Shown piece by piece: positions 22,520 to 33,563 of a DNA stretch of 40,465 nucleotides. Numbering within the stretch: position 1 is the stretch's first letter; each line of letters begins with the position of its first letter. Below the pieces are notes generated by a model. It searched no databases, was not told the origin of the DNA, and saw only the letters and a list, made by a program, of their open reading frames with translations. Location of the stretch: contig JANBPK010000893.1 in the NCBI GenBank assembly GCA_027579435.1, positions 7,584 through 48,048 of the forward strand, in the 5' to 3' direction. A program made the translations under genes and the position numbers. Origin of the DNA: Candolleomyces eurysporus (lineage: Eukaryota > Basidiomycota > Agaricomycetes > Agaricales > Psathyrellaceae).

Positions 22520-23599
22520 ATGTTGTCTAATCTACCTCAAGATGTTGGTCGTATCATCTTCGAGCTAGCGGCAGAAGCTGGCGACGGCCTACGCTGTGCT
22601 CTTGTCTCGAAACAGGTGCAATCATGGTGCGTTGTCCTATCGCTGCGGTCGACGTCGAACCAATGTTAAGCCTCATCGATTTCTACCAGGGTTGAGCCCA
22701 TCATCTACCGTAGCGTTTGCCTCTCAAGCCCCATGGTCGTATTACTACTTCATCGTACAATTACGGACACAAAAACAAGCAAAACACCAGAATTTCTCGC
22801 GCAACATGTCAAATTTGTTTCGGTGGCACTGGCAACTCGGGATCCGGAGGCAGAACTTATCGAGGTTCTGAAAGCATGCAGAGGCATTCGAGTACCTGCC
22901 AGCTGGGTGTTCTACCTCGATAGCAGTGCAATGCGAGAACTCTTCTCGTCCTCCCATTTATCTCCTGCCCGACTTTGCGTCATTGCCGAAGCCACCGAGG
23001 ACGTCTTTTTCCAGGTCTCCCAGGGACCAGGGCCATGTCTCATGGACTTTTCCCTTCCCATCTTGCAAAACCTCACGCATCTAGAGCTAATCTGGGGATG
23101 GATGGAAGCACTGGGATGGCCTATCACTACTCTCCAATCTCACCCACCTCTCCGTTTGACCACGCCTACTTTCACTCTCAGGCTTACACAGAGGTGGCTA
23201 GGAAGATCCTATTTCAATGCCCAGCCTCTCTGCGTGTCTTCGTCTTCTGGATACCGTCCAGGTCGCTTATCCGGGGAGGTTGGAAAGAGGTGCATGCAAT
23301 CAATAAGGGCAATATTGATCTAAGGGCGGTCATGGCGTCCACCGGAGGCTTTTTAGAAAATGACCCTTTGGGGCACCCCGAATATACTCTATGTCGTTCT
23401 CATCCAGATACGGAGCGAGATTGGAGAGGGAAGACTATCGGGAAAGATTTTTGGGAACTCGCCGAGGAGATCATTGAACGGCGTATGAAGTGGTTGCAAG
23501 AGGTACGACGAGCATTCGCTCCGCTCCNTTTTTTTCGATCATGCAGGACTAACCGCTTAGGTCGACTAATTGCAGCGGCAGTCTGTTACGACAATATAA
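22520..23599 (+). pseudogene. F-box-like array copy A (two 1-nt frame breaks)
   Basis: Exon 1 22520-22626 (107 nt) encodes MLSNLPQDVGRIIFELAAEA and VSKQVQSW. After an intron at 22627-22689, exon 2 starts VEPIIYRSV and runs to about 23511; exon 3 is 23576-23599 (24 nt, tail RQSVTTI). This is the LPxDIGRxxFELAAE / VxSWVEPIIYRS F-box-like family of this locus. Within exon 2 the frame shifts twice: an extra base in the GGG at 23113-23115, and another in the TTT at 23155-23157. Correcting both in thought would restore the conserved NLTHLSV segment. After that the frame is clean to KDFWELAEEIIERR. The breaks may be real or homopolymer miscalls; the Ns typical of other regions are absent here except one in intron 2 (about 23528). 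Confidence 0.7.
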
Positions 23600-24234
23600 A
23601 GTGTCGCAGGACGTTACCTGGCAGCCTCAAGCATCGCTATTGATCAAGTTACCTCACCTTCTCAGCACCTAGCTATCGCAATCAGTACTTCGTCCTTAGA
23701 CTCTTATCTAGGATCCCAATGCCCTCGCCCTTGCCTTAGGGCGATGCAAAATCGACTCTCACCCTTGCTCCGGCTTTCATCGTCCCCTAGGAAAGCATTA
23801 GGCTCGTGACACCTCCTCTTCCCTTGCGTTTTGAAGCCAAAGCCGCCAACTCAATTCTTGCTACTGCGATCACGAACACAAGCGCATCACCCAACCGCCG
23901 AGATCGGCGGTTTGTCTACTGACATGATATCAAAAGGTCACCAGTTACTTGCCAACACCGAGGAATGCATAAAAGGACGCCGAGAAAGGGCGAGCACCGA
24001 TTCGGTTTCCTCCTTTCCGCCCACTGGTGAGCTGGCCTCGCCGTCCCTCAAACCCAAGGNTACTCCCCTCCCGCGTCGCTGGTGTGCGTTGACCGCACAT
24101 TAGAGAAGAAAAAAACCTCAGGTCAAATTCATCTGGCCTGCACACCCAGTACATTCTACTTCGACTGCTCTTGGAGGCTCGAGGAAGGCAACGTTTCCCT
24201 CTGCGCCAATTCGCCATTCGATCCCCACTCGAAA
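23600..24234. other. Intergenic region
   Basis: Holds the 3' flank of array copy A and the promoter of the small secreted-protein gene. In-frame upstream codons exist for the latter (from 24082) but lack signal-peptide character. No other gene seen. Confidence 0.45.
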
Positions 24235-24516
24235 ATGGTTCAGATCCCTAGCATCCTATCCCCAGCTGCCTTCGCAAGTTTCATCATTATCATCAATCTC
24301 ATCACGTCTTCGGCCGTCCTCGCCGCTCCTCTCCCTCTTTCCGAGCTCAAAGGTGGACCAGATCATCAATTTCAACCACGCGAGTACTACCATCGAAGCC
24401 TCGACATGACTGCAGTGGTGGAGCTTTTGAGACGCTGCGGTAGGGGCACGGGGACAACGACGCAGCATGTTAGCGCTGAAGCGCCTCCATTGATGTCATC
24501 AGATGGCTCTGGATGA
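24235..24516 (+). CDS. Small secreted protein candidate (93 aa)
   Basis: From the ATG at 24235 (context gaaaATGg) the product is 93 residues. A clear N-terminal signal peptide is present: short polar start MVQIPS, hydrophobic core AAFASFIIIINLITSS, and an AVLAA-PL cleavage-like site at about residues 33-36. The mature part of about 57 residues is polar (LSELKGGPDHQFQPREYYHR) with a dibasic ELLRRCGRG that could be a Kex2-type site, and a single Cys. It resembles fungal small secreted proteins or processed peptides, but no family is recognised. The frame is also open upstream to 24082; the downstream start is preferred because it gives the signal peptide. Located between F-box copy A and the NACHT gene. 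Confidence 0.55.
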   Translation: MVQIPSILSPAAFASFIIIINLITSSAVLAAPLPLSELKGGPDHQFQPREYYHRSLDMTAVVELLRRCGRGTGTTTQHVSAEAPPLMSSDGSG

Positions 24517-24987
24517 CCGCCCGGCTACTGCCAACAAGTCCGGCAGGTAGATCAGACGTCGATTTTGGTAGACTGGTATGTACTGCACAAGACTGGAAGC
24601 TACCTACACTTACCTATTTACAGAGCAAAGACGGTCAAGGTTTATTTCGCAATGTGTACATAGATACCTGGGTCCAGGAAATATTTCTTCATTGGACGTC
24701 GAGTTTTCCAGCGGATTTTGATCTGGCGGCCCCGAGAGACCTTCTGGACATGGGGGGTGACCGGTGACGTGTGGCTCATCGGGTTTACCAGCTGTCCATG
24801 CCACATATGCCTGGACCTACCTGTCTCTTCCGGCGTCCCGATGACAACCCATGGGAGACTACCTCACTTTCCAGTACCTATTTGGCTGATTTTGGCAAAT
24901 GTCTGCGAAAGTATGGCTACGCGGCTGCACGGTGCGTCAACTAATATTATTTCTATACAATTATAGACTGTAGAACGATGGGCTAGA
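24517..24987. other. Intergenic region, convergent 3' ends
   Basis: About 470 bases between the secreted-protein gene (plus) and the NACHT gene (minus). A short frame at 24513-24767 has no recognisable content. Probably two 3' UTRs. Confidence 0.45.
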
Positions 24988-27900
24988 CTAGAGTTCGTCT
25001 GCCTCACCAAAATCCAAATCTAGATGACTGATACCTCGTAACTGCCTTCTCCTTTCGCGCTCTTCCTCAATGTCGCACTTCCACTTGAAAAAGAAGGACT
25101 TCATGATTGCAACAATCTCTGGCTTTTGGTCCTACAAAACCAATAAAACGGTGTTAGTTTATATCTAGACGAATGGCAAGAGCAAGTTACACACTTTAAA
25201 ACTGTCGGTCAGCGGAACCAGGTGTGATAGTAGCTCGTAATAGACTTTCCACTCCAAAGGCAGCAAGCCAATCTTGTTCCAGCCTCCTCGCTCGGAGAAA
25301 TCAGCGATCTCATCGTCAATGGCACCAGCTTGTATCCAAATTGGTGGGAAGTATTTGACAGCATCCCGTATCGCCCGAGTCTGCCAACGGGCTGACATGG
25401 GGTTGAGGGCCGTCTCCCCAACATTCGATACTAAAAGAAGACAGGATTATGAATTTAGTAAATTCCACCAACTGAAGATGTATTAGACGTGATTACGCAC
25501 GAAGATCGGAATCTGAGGAATATCCTATGATGTAGTCAAGGCTGCACTTCGCCAAATGCGTGTAAACGCGAGTGACTGGAACAAACAAATCCTTTGCACG
25601 ACTTTCTTCATTCAAGAAGTCGGACAATGATTTGTGGTACACGCGTAGAGTGGAATCGCCGTTGGAGCTGCCACTCTCAAGTTTCACGAGGGAATGCAGG
25701 TCCGAGATGATGATTTCTGTGGATCTGCTTTCGAGGTTAAGTTGTGCGGTAAGCGATCTGTTCGACATGGTGAAAGAACCGTTTTCAGGGAAGCAAAATC
25801 CTGAAGAACCATTGACGTGGTAGATCCTGAACAGCAGAAGGAAGTCCCTCCCACTGTGGGTATCGACGGCTTCGTAAGCTTTCTTCGCAGTCAACAGAAT
25901 ATTGGTGTACAGATTGTCCAGCGCTTCGAATGGCCGTGCCACTTGTTTCTTGTTTGGTGCCCAAGTAAGGATGATCTTCAGCCGATCTACAGGGGAACCA
26001 CGAGGTTGCGAAATGTACTTGAACGCCGCTGCAACATAAACAAACTGCCCCGACCCAGCTTGCACAAGGGTATCGATGTCCTCTGCCTTGAACCAGCAGG
26101 GGTCACCAATCCGGAGCCCAATCTCTTGAAACCTCCTCAGGAGGTATCGACGCATGTCCTCTGAGGCATCGTAATCGTCGCTGAGTTGCAGATGGTAAGC
26201 CGCTTTGTGCAAATGACCACCAGGTTCCAGCGCGGTGCGGATTGCCAACTCAGGTCTGCTGGCGATGAAGACGCGAAATGGGAGGTCCTCGATGAGAAGA
26301 CACCGTTCGACGGCTACCAAAAGTTCTGCCTGGAATTCTTCGTCGCACTCATCGAGGCCGTCGATGAGGATAGCGTGCGGAAAGTTGGTAAGGTCCACCC
26401 CTAAGTCTCTAAGCTGCTGGAAAGGCTCCACGATGAGGGCGACCATCTGGGATTCCAAAGTCTGAACAAAGATTAAAGGATCGCCATCCACTGCAGCTTT
26501 GATGAACCTTTTGACTGTTGGGTCGGACCGGCCCAATTGGTACGCGATGGTGGCAACAAATGAGCGAGGGTTGTTACGGGTGGAATCAGAGGCCGAGAAG
26601 AAAAAAGTAGAAGCAAGGATCCCCTTCCCGCAACATATTTCTGCGACCGTCTGCTGCAGGGCAGATTTCCCGGAACCTGCGGCACCCGTCATACACAGCA
26701 AGCGTTGAGGACCACCACGGTCCTCAATCCAGCCTACTAGTTCGGCAGTAACTTCGACCCGCGTGTCTTCATCGCATTTTGGAGGGTCGTATCGAGTACA
26801 GGAGTTATGAAGGGCATTGGGTGAGGTTTTCTGCAGCAGAAGATTCCAACCTGGGAAAGGGAGAGATAAAGCATCCCAAACATCAGTGTGTGATTGCGGA
26901 GGGGCAGAGAACTTGAACAATTACGCACCGTCAATCGATTCAATGCCGTGGTGTGGAGAGTTGACTGTGACATGCGTGGCATTAGGTGCGTCGACGTCAA
27001 TATAACGAAAGCTCCCTATTTCAAAATTGCGCGCGCGATTGAACAGTGCTCGAGCCGGAGGCATAACGCCCAGAAGACCTGGAAGATTGGGTGCTCCTGG
27101 CGTTGGCTGATGCTGCACCGCCTGCGCAACATTTCGTTGTACCTCAACGTCGGCCCACAGCTGTGATTGGAATGGTTGAGGTGCAACGTTAGGTTGAATC
27201 GTGGGTACCGCCGCCTGTGGTGGTGAATTTGTCCAAAGATGTTCCCGATAACGAGGGAAGGATGAAAGTTGAGGGTACGGGTCGTCCAATGATCGTTCTT
27301 TTGCGCGAAACAGTGCGGACTTCCCAATTGGCGGAGATGATGGCGGTGGGTTGTTAATGCTGCTTTCGGGATGTGCAAGAAGGCGCTTGGTTTGCATTAG
27401 CCCAGAGGCACTATTAAATGGATCGAAGCGAACCATCTCAGGAAGTGGACGCGGGTGATGGGACAGCAGAGGTTGAGCGTATACGCTGGGCGCCGATGTT
27501 CCCAGCTCAAGCTCGACGTTTCTCTCCATGGCTTGCGTTCTCCCGTTGTCGGATCTCTGGGAAGGAGATGGTTGATGTGCAATCTGAATGCCGTTCGCAG
27601 GGGTTGGTTGCGGCGGCAGTGATAGTGTTGGGGGTCCGGTGGTAATATTATTGCGAGAGTATGGATTGAACTGGGTCTTTGGATCCCAAGGATAGGCTGA
27701 AGTCAGAGCTGAACTCGTTCCAAAGGGTTGAGGGTATGAGTTGTAGAACGATGGTTCGATCATCGGCCCTCCCCCGAACGGTGAGATGTCCCAGATTGGT
27801 GGCCGATACTGAGATAGTCGAGGGGCGAGTACCTGTGGTGGGGATGGAGGGCTTTCGAAGGCATGAGCGACCTGTGGGGGTACGCACTGCCTCCACCCGG

Positions 27901-28168
27901 AAGGAGCGAAAGGCGAATTTGTTCCAGAGGATAGGTACGGAGGACACGAGGGCGATGGCTTGACTGTCAGTGATCCGCTATTTATCTCAGACTGGAGGAC
28001 GCCCTCCTGGGCCTGTGGTGCGTAAAAAGGCAGCCGAGAGACGGCGTCGGGCGGATTCCGTGAGCTTGGCCCGGTCTTTGACAAGCCTATCTGGCCATGC
28101 TGAGCCCTGGAGGACGAGGGGTGGGGGCTGTGTAAATGGGACTGTGTGTCTGCATTGTTGGATTGCAT
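24988..28168 (-). CDS. NACHT-domain STAND NTPase with Pro-rich N-terminus
   Basis: Exons (minus) 28168-26929, 26850-25501, 25430-25195, 25131-24988; introns 78, 70 and 63 nt GT-AG, phases consistent, 989 residues. Residues 1-370 are Pro/Ser/Gln-rich and look disordered. RNFEIGSFRYIDVDAP (about 380-395) and IDGWNLLLQKTSPNALHNS, then RYDPPKCDEDTR, are hallmarks of basidiomycete NACHT proteins. Walker A GAAGSGKSAL is at about 469-478, Walker B ILIDGLDECDEE at about 574-585, and the sensor-like FIASRPE follows. The C-terminal 300 residues carry no WD40, ankyrin or TPR repeats, and the protein ends in a charged EEERERRRQLRGISHLDLDF tail. STAND proteins act as signalling switches, in fungi in non-self recognition and programmed death; the role here is inferred. 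The start could lie further upstream, since another frame is open at 27987-28367. Confidence 0.88.
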
Positions 28169-28757
28169 TCAGACGAGGGTAGAGAGTGGGATGCAAAGAC
28201 CATGAGGCTTCCGACACCGAATTGGACGGAACAGCCACCACTCTGATAAGTAGCTTTGATGGTACATAAAACATTTCGTAACCCTGTTCTTCTTGAAGAA
28301 GTTCTTGAACCTGTGCAGGTGGACCTGTTGGAGGGAGGGCGAGGAAGCTCAGGGAAGAACTAATCACCCAAATTAGTTCTCTCCTCTAGACAAGCCGAAT
28401 AAGAGCGCACCAAAGGGCTATTATACCACGGGAATCAACAAACCCGGCGAGGTTGATCGGTGTGTCGTCTGCACGTCAACAAGACTGTAAATGGCATAGC
28501 TGAGCCGGGCTGAGCGGAGAGGGAGCTCAGAGTCCCCGAAGGCTAAACACCCCCTGGATGTTTATGCCAGCGCCCCGAACCGAGATTTTCCAATGCATAT
28601 GGCAACAAGACTACGCAGAGCCTCGGAGCTGACCCCGAGACGAAAGGGAAATAGAACATACGTACGAAAAGACCTGAAATAAATACTGGCAAACGCTCGT
28701 TGATGAAGCAATGACGTGCATAATTTGGAGATGCCTGACTTGCTCTCTCATATCACC
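28169..28757. other. Divergent region (NACHT / array copy B)
   Basis: About 590 bases with both promoters. The last 50 bases (from about 28705) are nearly identical to the 5' flank of copy C (about 30350), including tgacgtgcataatttggaga. An open stretch at 28169-28367 (minus) may be NACHT 5' UTR or an extra N-terminal exon. Confidence 0.45.
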
Positions 28758-29801
28758 ATGCTTCCAGATCTACCGGAAGACATCGGTCGTCTTATTTTTC
28801 ACCTGGCGGCAGAGACTCGATCGCCGGTCCTCAATATGCTTTTGTCTCGAGGAAGGTGCAATCGTGGTGTGTTGTCCTACTCGATCGTCATCGTTAAAAT
28901 TTATAGATTTCTCTTAGGGTAGAACCTATCATCTACCACAGTGTGGTCCTCTCACGCTCCGCAACTACATCCCTACTTCATCGTACAATTAAAGATCCCA
29001 ATACCCGCAAAACCGCGGAATTTTTCGCGCAACATGTCAAGTTTCTAGCAGTGAGAACATGGTATTATTCGGAGACCGAAATGGAGACCATTCTCCGAAC
29101 ATGCAGAGGTGTTCAGGTCCTCGCGAACTGGGGGACTTGCTATCCCACATCTCGAGCATTCCAAACCGTCTTCTCATCCTCCCGCCTGTCGCCTTCTCGA
29201 CTCTCCATCCTTGGCTCCCCACCGGTGCCCCGGAAATACTGGCGCATGGATTTTTCTCTTCCCATCTTCCAAAACCTCACCCATCTGGAAGTTATGGGTG
29301 TACCAGCTGCGGAATGGCTCGTCACTACTTGGAAATCTCACCCATCTCTCTGTCGCCAATCAAGACAGTCTAGCCCCGCTGAAGATTGTAGAATGGGTCA
29401 AAGGCATATTATCTAGGTGCCCAGCCACCCTCCGCATCTTTGTCATTTGTATCCGGTCCCCTTCGATTTACCGTAGAAGTCTTGGGGATTTCTCGTCAAT
29501 CAATAAGGGTGATGCTGATCTTCGAGCAGTCCTGATCGTCGGGCTTGGGACCCGTCAAAGGCACCGGAATAATTATTCGCATAGTGATTTTGAGTGCGCT
29601 CTATTTCGAGCCGACTATGAAGACTACGCAAGAGACTGGACGGGGAGGACCGCTGGAAAGACTTTTGGGAAGGAGCCGAGGAGGTCGTTGAGCGACGTCG
29701 GGAGTGGTTGCAAATGTACAGTGAGCCAATGTCCGCTCCGACGACAGTATTATTGATATATTATTTCTGTTCTGCAGGTGCATTCCGATCCGTCAGCGTG
29801 A
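28758..29801 (+). pseudogene. F-box-like array copy B (three frame lesions)
   Basis: Exon 1 28758-28866 is 109 nt instead of the 107 of copies A, C and E, a +2 shift near 28815. Intron 1 is 28867-28917 (51 nt). In exon 2 about 17 bases are missing relative to copy C between the two NLTHL segments (about 29301-29322), and one base is missing in an A run near 29655-29660. The acceptor and 24-nt last exon (29778-29801, tail VHSDPSA) are preserved. The lesions are spread along the gene and include a larger deletion, so this is a real pseudogene rather than a sequencing slip. The remaining protein segments are very close to copy C (DPNTRKTAEFFAQHVKFL). Confidence 0.75.
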
Positions 29802-29959
29802 GGGTCGGAAAGCCTGACCTTCTCAACTTACAACGAGGGCGGTAGTACTGGAACTTTGAGAGGGTAAGACCGGAACAGAAGACGACTGGCACCAAACATC
29901 GCCTCCATCGATATTGCCAGGTAGCTCTGGCAGCTGGGTAAGCTTGTTCATTTGTCCGG

Positions 29960-30190
29960 TAACGGTGATCGTCAGGAAGTGGGAATCCGTTGGAGACGGT
30001 ACGAATGTTGGATGTGATTGGATTGATTGAAAGTACAAATTCGTTCTCCTAGTATCCTCTCCTCTAGATGTATAAACATACAGCCCGACAGATAGCTTTT
30101 TTGGTAGATATTAGGCAGTAATATGCACTACGCAAGAGGAATCTGCGTATGCGCAACGCCAGACTCTCAGCAGACCGGATGAATGATGAC
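29960..30190. repeat. Duplicated 3' flank of array unit B (partner at 31520-31740)
   Basis: Shares with 31520-31740 the elements gattggattgattgaaag, ctcctctcct-agatgta, agtaatatg-actacgcaagaggaa and ctctcggcagac/ctctcagcagac in order. It shows that the duplicated unit is longer than the gene and includes the 3' region. Confidence 0.65.
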
Positions 30191-30406
30191 GAGCTGGACC
30201 GTGGAACGATATATGCGGTCCATGAGAGTGCCACCTTCAAGACACAAATAGTCTAGACACGAACTCATTTAGTCTGACTACGGGAGACTGCCCAGTAACT
30301 GGGAAGCGAAGATATGCACGATAAATGCCGCTCCTGACAACATTGATGAACCAATGACGTGCATAATTTGGAGATGCCTGATCATGACTTGCTCCTTCCC
30401 ATCATC

Positions 30407-31471
30407 ATGTTTCCAGATCTACCGGAAGACATCGGTCGTCTTGTTTTCGAGCTGGCGGCAGAGACAACCGCCGGTCCCCACTACGCTCTTGTCTCAAGGA
30501 AGGTGCAATCATGGTGTGTTGTCCTACTCTACCGTCATCGTTCAACCTTATCGATCTTCACCAGGGTAGAACCTATCATCTACCGTAGTATTATCCTCGC
30601 AGGCCCCGCGACTACATCCCTGCTTTATCGTACAATTGCAGACCCCAATACCCGCAAAACTGCGGAATTTTTCGCGCAACACGTCAAGTTTCTAACAGTG
30701 AGAACATGGGATTATCCCGAGGTCGAAATGCAGACCATTCTCCGAGCATGCAGAGGTGTCAAGGTCCTCACGAACTGGGGGACCTTCTATCCCACATGTC
30801 GAGCATTCCAAACCGTCTTCTCATCCTCCTACCTATCGCCTTCTCGACTTTCCATCCTTGGCGACTCACTTCTGCCCCAGGAACACTGGCGCATGGATTT
30901 TTCTCTTCCCGTCTTCCAAAACCTCACCCATTTGGAAGTGAGGCGTATAGCAGCTGAAGGCCCGTGGAACAAATGGGACGGCTTGTCACTGCTTGGGAAT
31001 CTCACCCATTTCTCTGTCACTACCCGAAGTCTTCCCCCGCCGGATGTAGAATGGGTTAAAGGCATTCTAGCTAGGTGCCCAGCCACCCTCCGCATCTTTA
31101 TCATCTGTATCCCATTCAATTCGATTTCCCGTGGCGGTCTTGGGGAGTTCCCGTTGATCAATAAGGGTGACGCTGATCTTCGGGCGGTCCTGGCCGTCAA
31201 GTTTTGGACTCGCCAAGATCTTCAGAGGGATTATCCTCATAGTCACTTCGAGTACGCTCTACCTCGAGCCAGGTATGAAGAACACTTGAGAGACTGGGTG
31301 GGAAGGACCGCCGGAAAAGATTTTTGGGAACTAGCCGAGGAGGTCGTTGAGCGACGTCGGGAGTGGCTGCAAAAGGTATGTTCGACGAGCGTCTGCTCCG
31401 ACTTCTCCTTTGTACAGTGTTATTAATATATTACTTCTGCCCTGCAGACGCATTCCGCTCCACCGGCATGA
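30407..31471 (+). CDS. F-box-like protein, array copy C (intact)
   Basis: Exons 30407-30513, 30565-31375, 31448-31471; introns 51 and 72 nt; 313 residues. N-terminus MFPDLPEDIGRLVFELAAET then ALVSRKVQSW-VEPIIYRSI forms the F-box-like motif. Two leucine-rich NLTHL segments follow, then INKGDADLRAVL and a C-terminal KDFWELAEEVVERRREWLQK helix, ending with the 24-nt exon (THSAPPA). Start chosen at 30407 by comparison with copies A and E; an in-frame ATG upstream at 30359 would add 16 residues. Intron 1 is a multiple of three without a stop, so retention would add 17 residues. Presumed SCF-type adaptor; target unknown. Confidence 0.75.
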
Positions 31472-31791
31472 GGGGTCGGAAAGGCGGTGTAAGCCTGTTC
31501 GCTTGCCTGGTAAAGACAGTACCAGTGGAGGTGGGAGTCCGGTGAGAGTACGTTTCGAGTGATTGGATTGATTGAAAGCGCTAATTCGTTCTGCCAGTCT
31601 CCTCTCCTCCAGATGTACGGTCATACAGTCCGGCAGGTAGCCGATCGCCTTTGATAGATAGTAGGTAGTAATATGTACTACGCAAGAGGAAACTATGTAT
31701 GTGCAATGCTAGGCTCTCGGCAGACAACATGAATTGATGAAATGCTAGACCCTGCAAAATCAAGGCGTGCCGGGCTTGCTCTTTCCCCTCA

Positions 31792-32780
31792 TTTTTCCGA
31801 TATACCCAAAGGTGTCGGTCGTCATACTTTTGAGCTGGCGGCAGAGACGACCACCGGTCCCCACTGAGGCTTGTCTCAAGAAAGGTGCAATCATGGTACG
31901 TCTACTATGACCTGCTCTGCCATCATCGAGAGCTAGGCTTTATCGATTTCCATCAGGATAGAACCTATCATCTATCGGAGTNTTAACCTCTCAAGTCCCA
32001 AGGCCGTAAATCTCNNTTGTCGTACAGTGACAGTCCCCGATACCCGCAAAACGGCAGAATTTATCAAGAGGCGTGTCAAGTTTCTGGCNATGACTTCGAA
32101 TGGACCGGAGCCAGANATCATCGCCATTCTCAGAAGATGCACAAGTGNGTCCTTGTCAACTGGGGGACCTCCTTCCGANNNNTCTTGGGAATGCAAGAGT
32201 TCCTCTCGACTTTTCGTTATTATAAAGGACCAGAATGTTGCTGGTCTCTTCCCATCTTCCGCAATGTCACCCATCNGGAATTCAGAAACGCAATTACAGA
32301 TTAGTGGATGGACTGGAGTCANTTACGACGACTTCCAAATCTCACCCACCTCTCCTCTTGTTGCGGCTTTTTGCCTCGAACTCAAGTGGAGGCGGTTAAA
32401 GGGATTCTAGCTCGACNCCCACCCNCCCTTNGAATCTTTGNTATCCGAGTCTTACAACTGGCAACCTATCCCCGAAAGATGTCCTGTCAACCAATATGGG
32501 CGATGTTGATCTTCANGCGGTCATGCCCGTGAAAGCACCCTTCCACCGAGATCTTCAGAAGGATTATCCTCACAGTCATTTCGAATATGCTGTCTATCGC
32601 ACCAAACAAGACGATCTAAAAGACTGGGTGGGGAAGGATTTTTGGGGCCTCGCCGACGTATGGAGTGGTCGCAAAATGTGCGGTCAAACGAGTCGCTGTT
32701 CCGACTTCTCCTTTCTGGTATAGCCCTATCGATATATTATTTCTTCGCTTTTGCAGATGNAATCAGCTCCGACAGCCTGA
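31792..32780 (+). pseudogene. F-box-like array copy D (start lost, degenerate)
   Basis: The start codon position reads ATT (31792-31794), exon 1 is 104 nt with a one-base deletion and a premature stop (cactga near 31863), and intron 1 is about 31896-31956. In exon 2 the homology (IEPIIYRS, DTRKTAEF, NLTHLS, DLQKDYPHSHFEYAV) jumps among frames, with Ns. The last 24-nt exon is still recognisable at 32757-32780 (MxSAPTA then TGA). Several independent lesions make it a pseudogene regardless of the Ns. Confidence 0.8.
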
Positions 32781-33563
32781 NGTGCTCGAACACTTTACAT
32801 CGCACCTTCAAGCGTCGCCTGATCGTCGGGTTACCGTTGTAAACTCACATTCAGGATCCCAATCCCCTTTGCCTCGCTGCATTTTTCATTTCATTTCATT
32901 TCTTCTGGTTCNTTTCATTTCATTTGCAAGTTAATGTCCAACCAGCCCTTTCCCTTGCGCCAACCTGTCTCGCGCTGCCTCGTTGCACAACAAATTGCTT
33001 TTGAATCCTAATGTCCTCACTCCTGCACCTCCGATCACGAACACAGAAGGTGTCACCAANCCTCTGGGATGGGANGGTTCGTTAACGTTGCCTGACATGT
33101 ACATGNTGTTAAAGAGCCGCTTGGCACTAATATACTTGCCGACACGNNTNNNNTTNGCATAAATTGGANACTCGGTATGTTTCCNTTCNNCNACCNAANT
33201 TACGACAAGTGAGCTGGACCCTGACCCACCTATCTNAACCGTGCGCGTGAGTCCTGATGAGGGTAATACCACGTTCGAGGGGTTGGATTAATNGATNNTG
33301 TGTGGGTTCCCGGCGAACTCGTTCTCGCCGNGTGCTTGTTCTCTANCACTTTTGGTGGATATGTATGCCCTATATGAGAAGCACNTATATACGCCTTANA
33401 TTAATTAGTACCTATTAAATNTCAAGGTCAAGGCCATTTCATGCAGTGTACCAGGACCAGGGGAGATGCCAGACAAGAATAACTAATACTAGCCGGTCCG
33501 CTCATGGCACCAATTCATAACGCGCCGAATTTGGCGGGTGCCTGACTTGCCCCTTTCTTCATC
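32781..33563. other. Intergenic region of the array, N-rich
   Basis: Contains a cattt/catttc repeat (about 32883-32928), an N cluster at 33147-33204 and a weakly conserved 3' flank like those of units B and C (ggttggattaatngat near 33280). No gene found. Confidence 0.5.

Noticed and set aside
27987..28367. Minus-strand 126-codon frame overlapping the NACHT N-terminus
   Set aside because: It overlaps the Pro-rich exon in another frame. Part of it could be an upstream exon, but no splice sites support this.
30359..31426. Single 355-residue reading frame over array copy C
   Set aside because: It reads through a 51-nt GT-AG intron and past the exon 2 donor; comparison with copies A, B and E supports the three-exon model instead.
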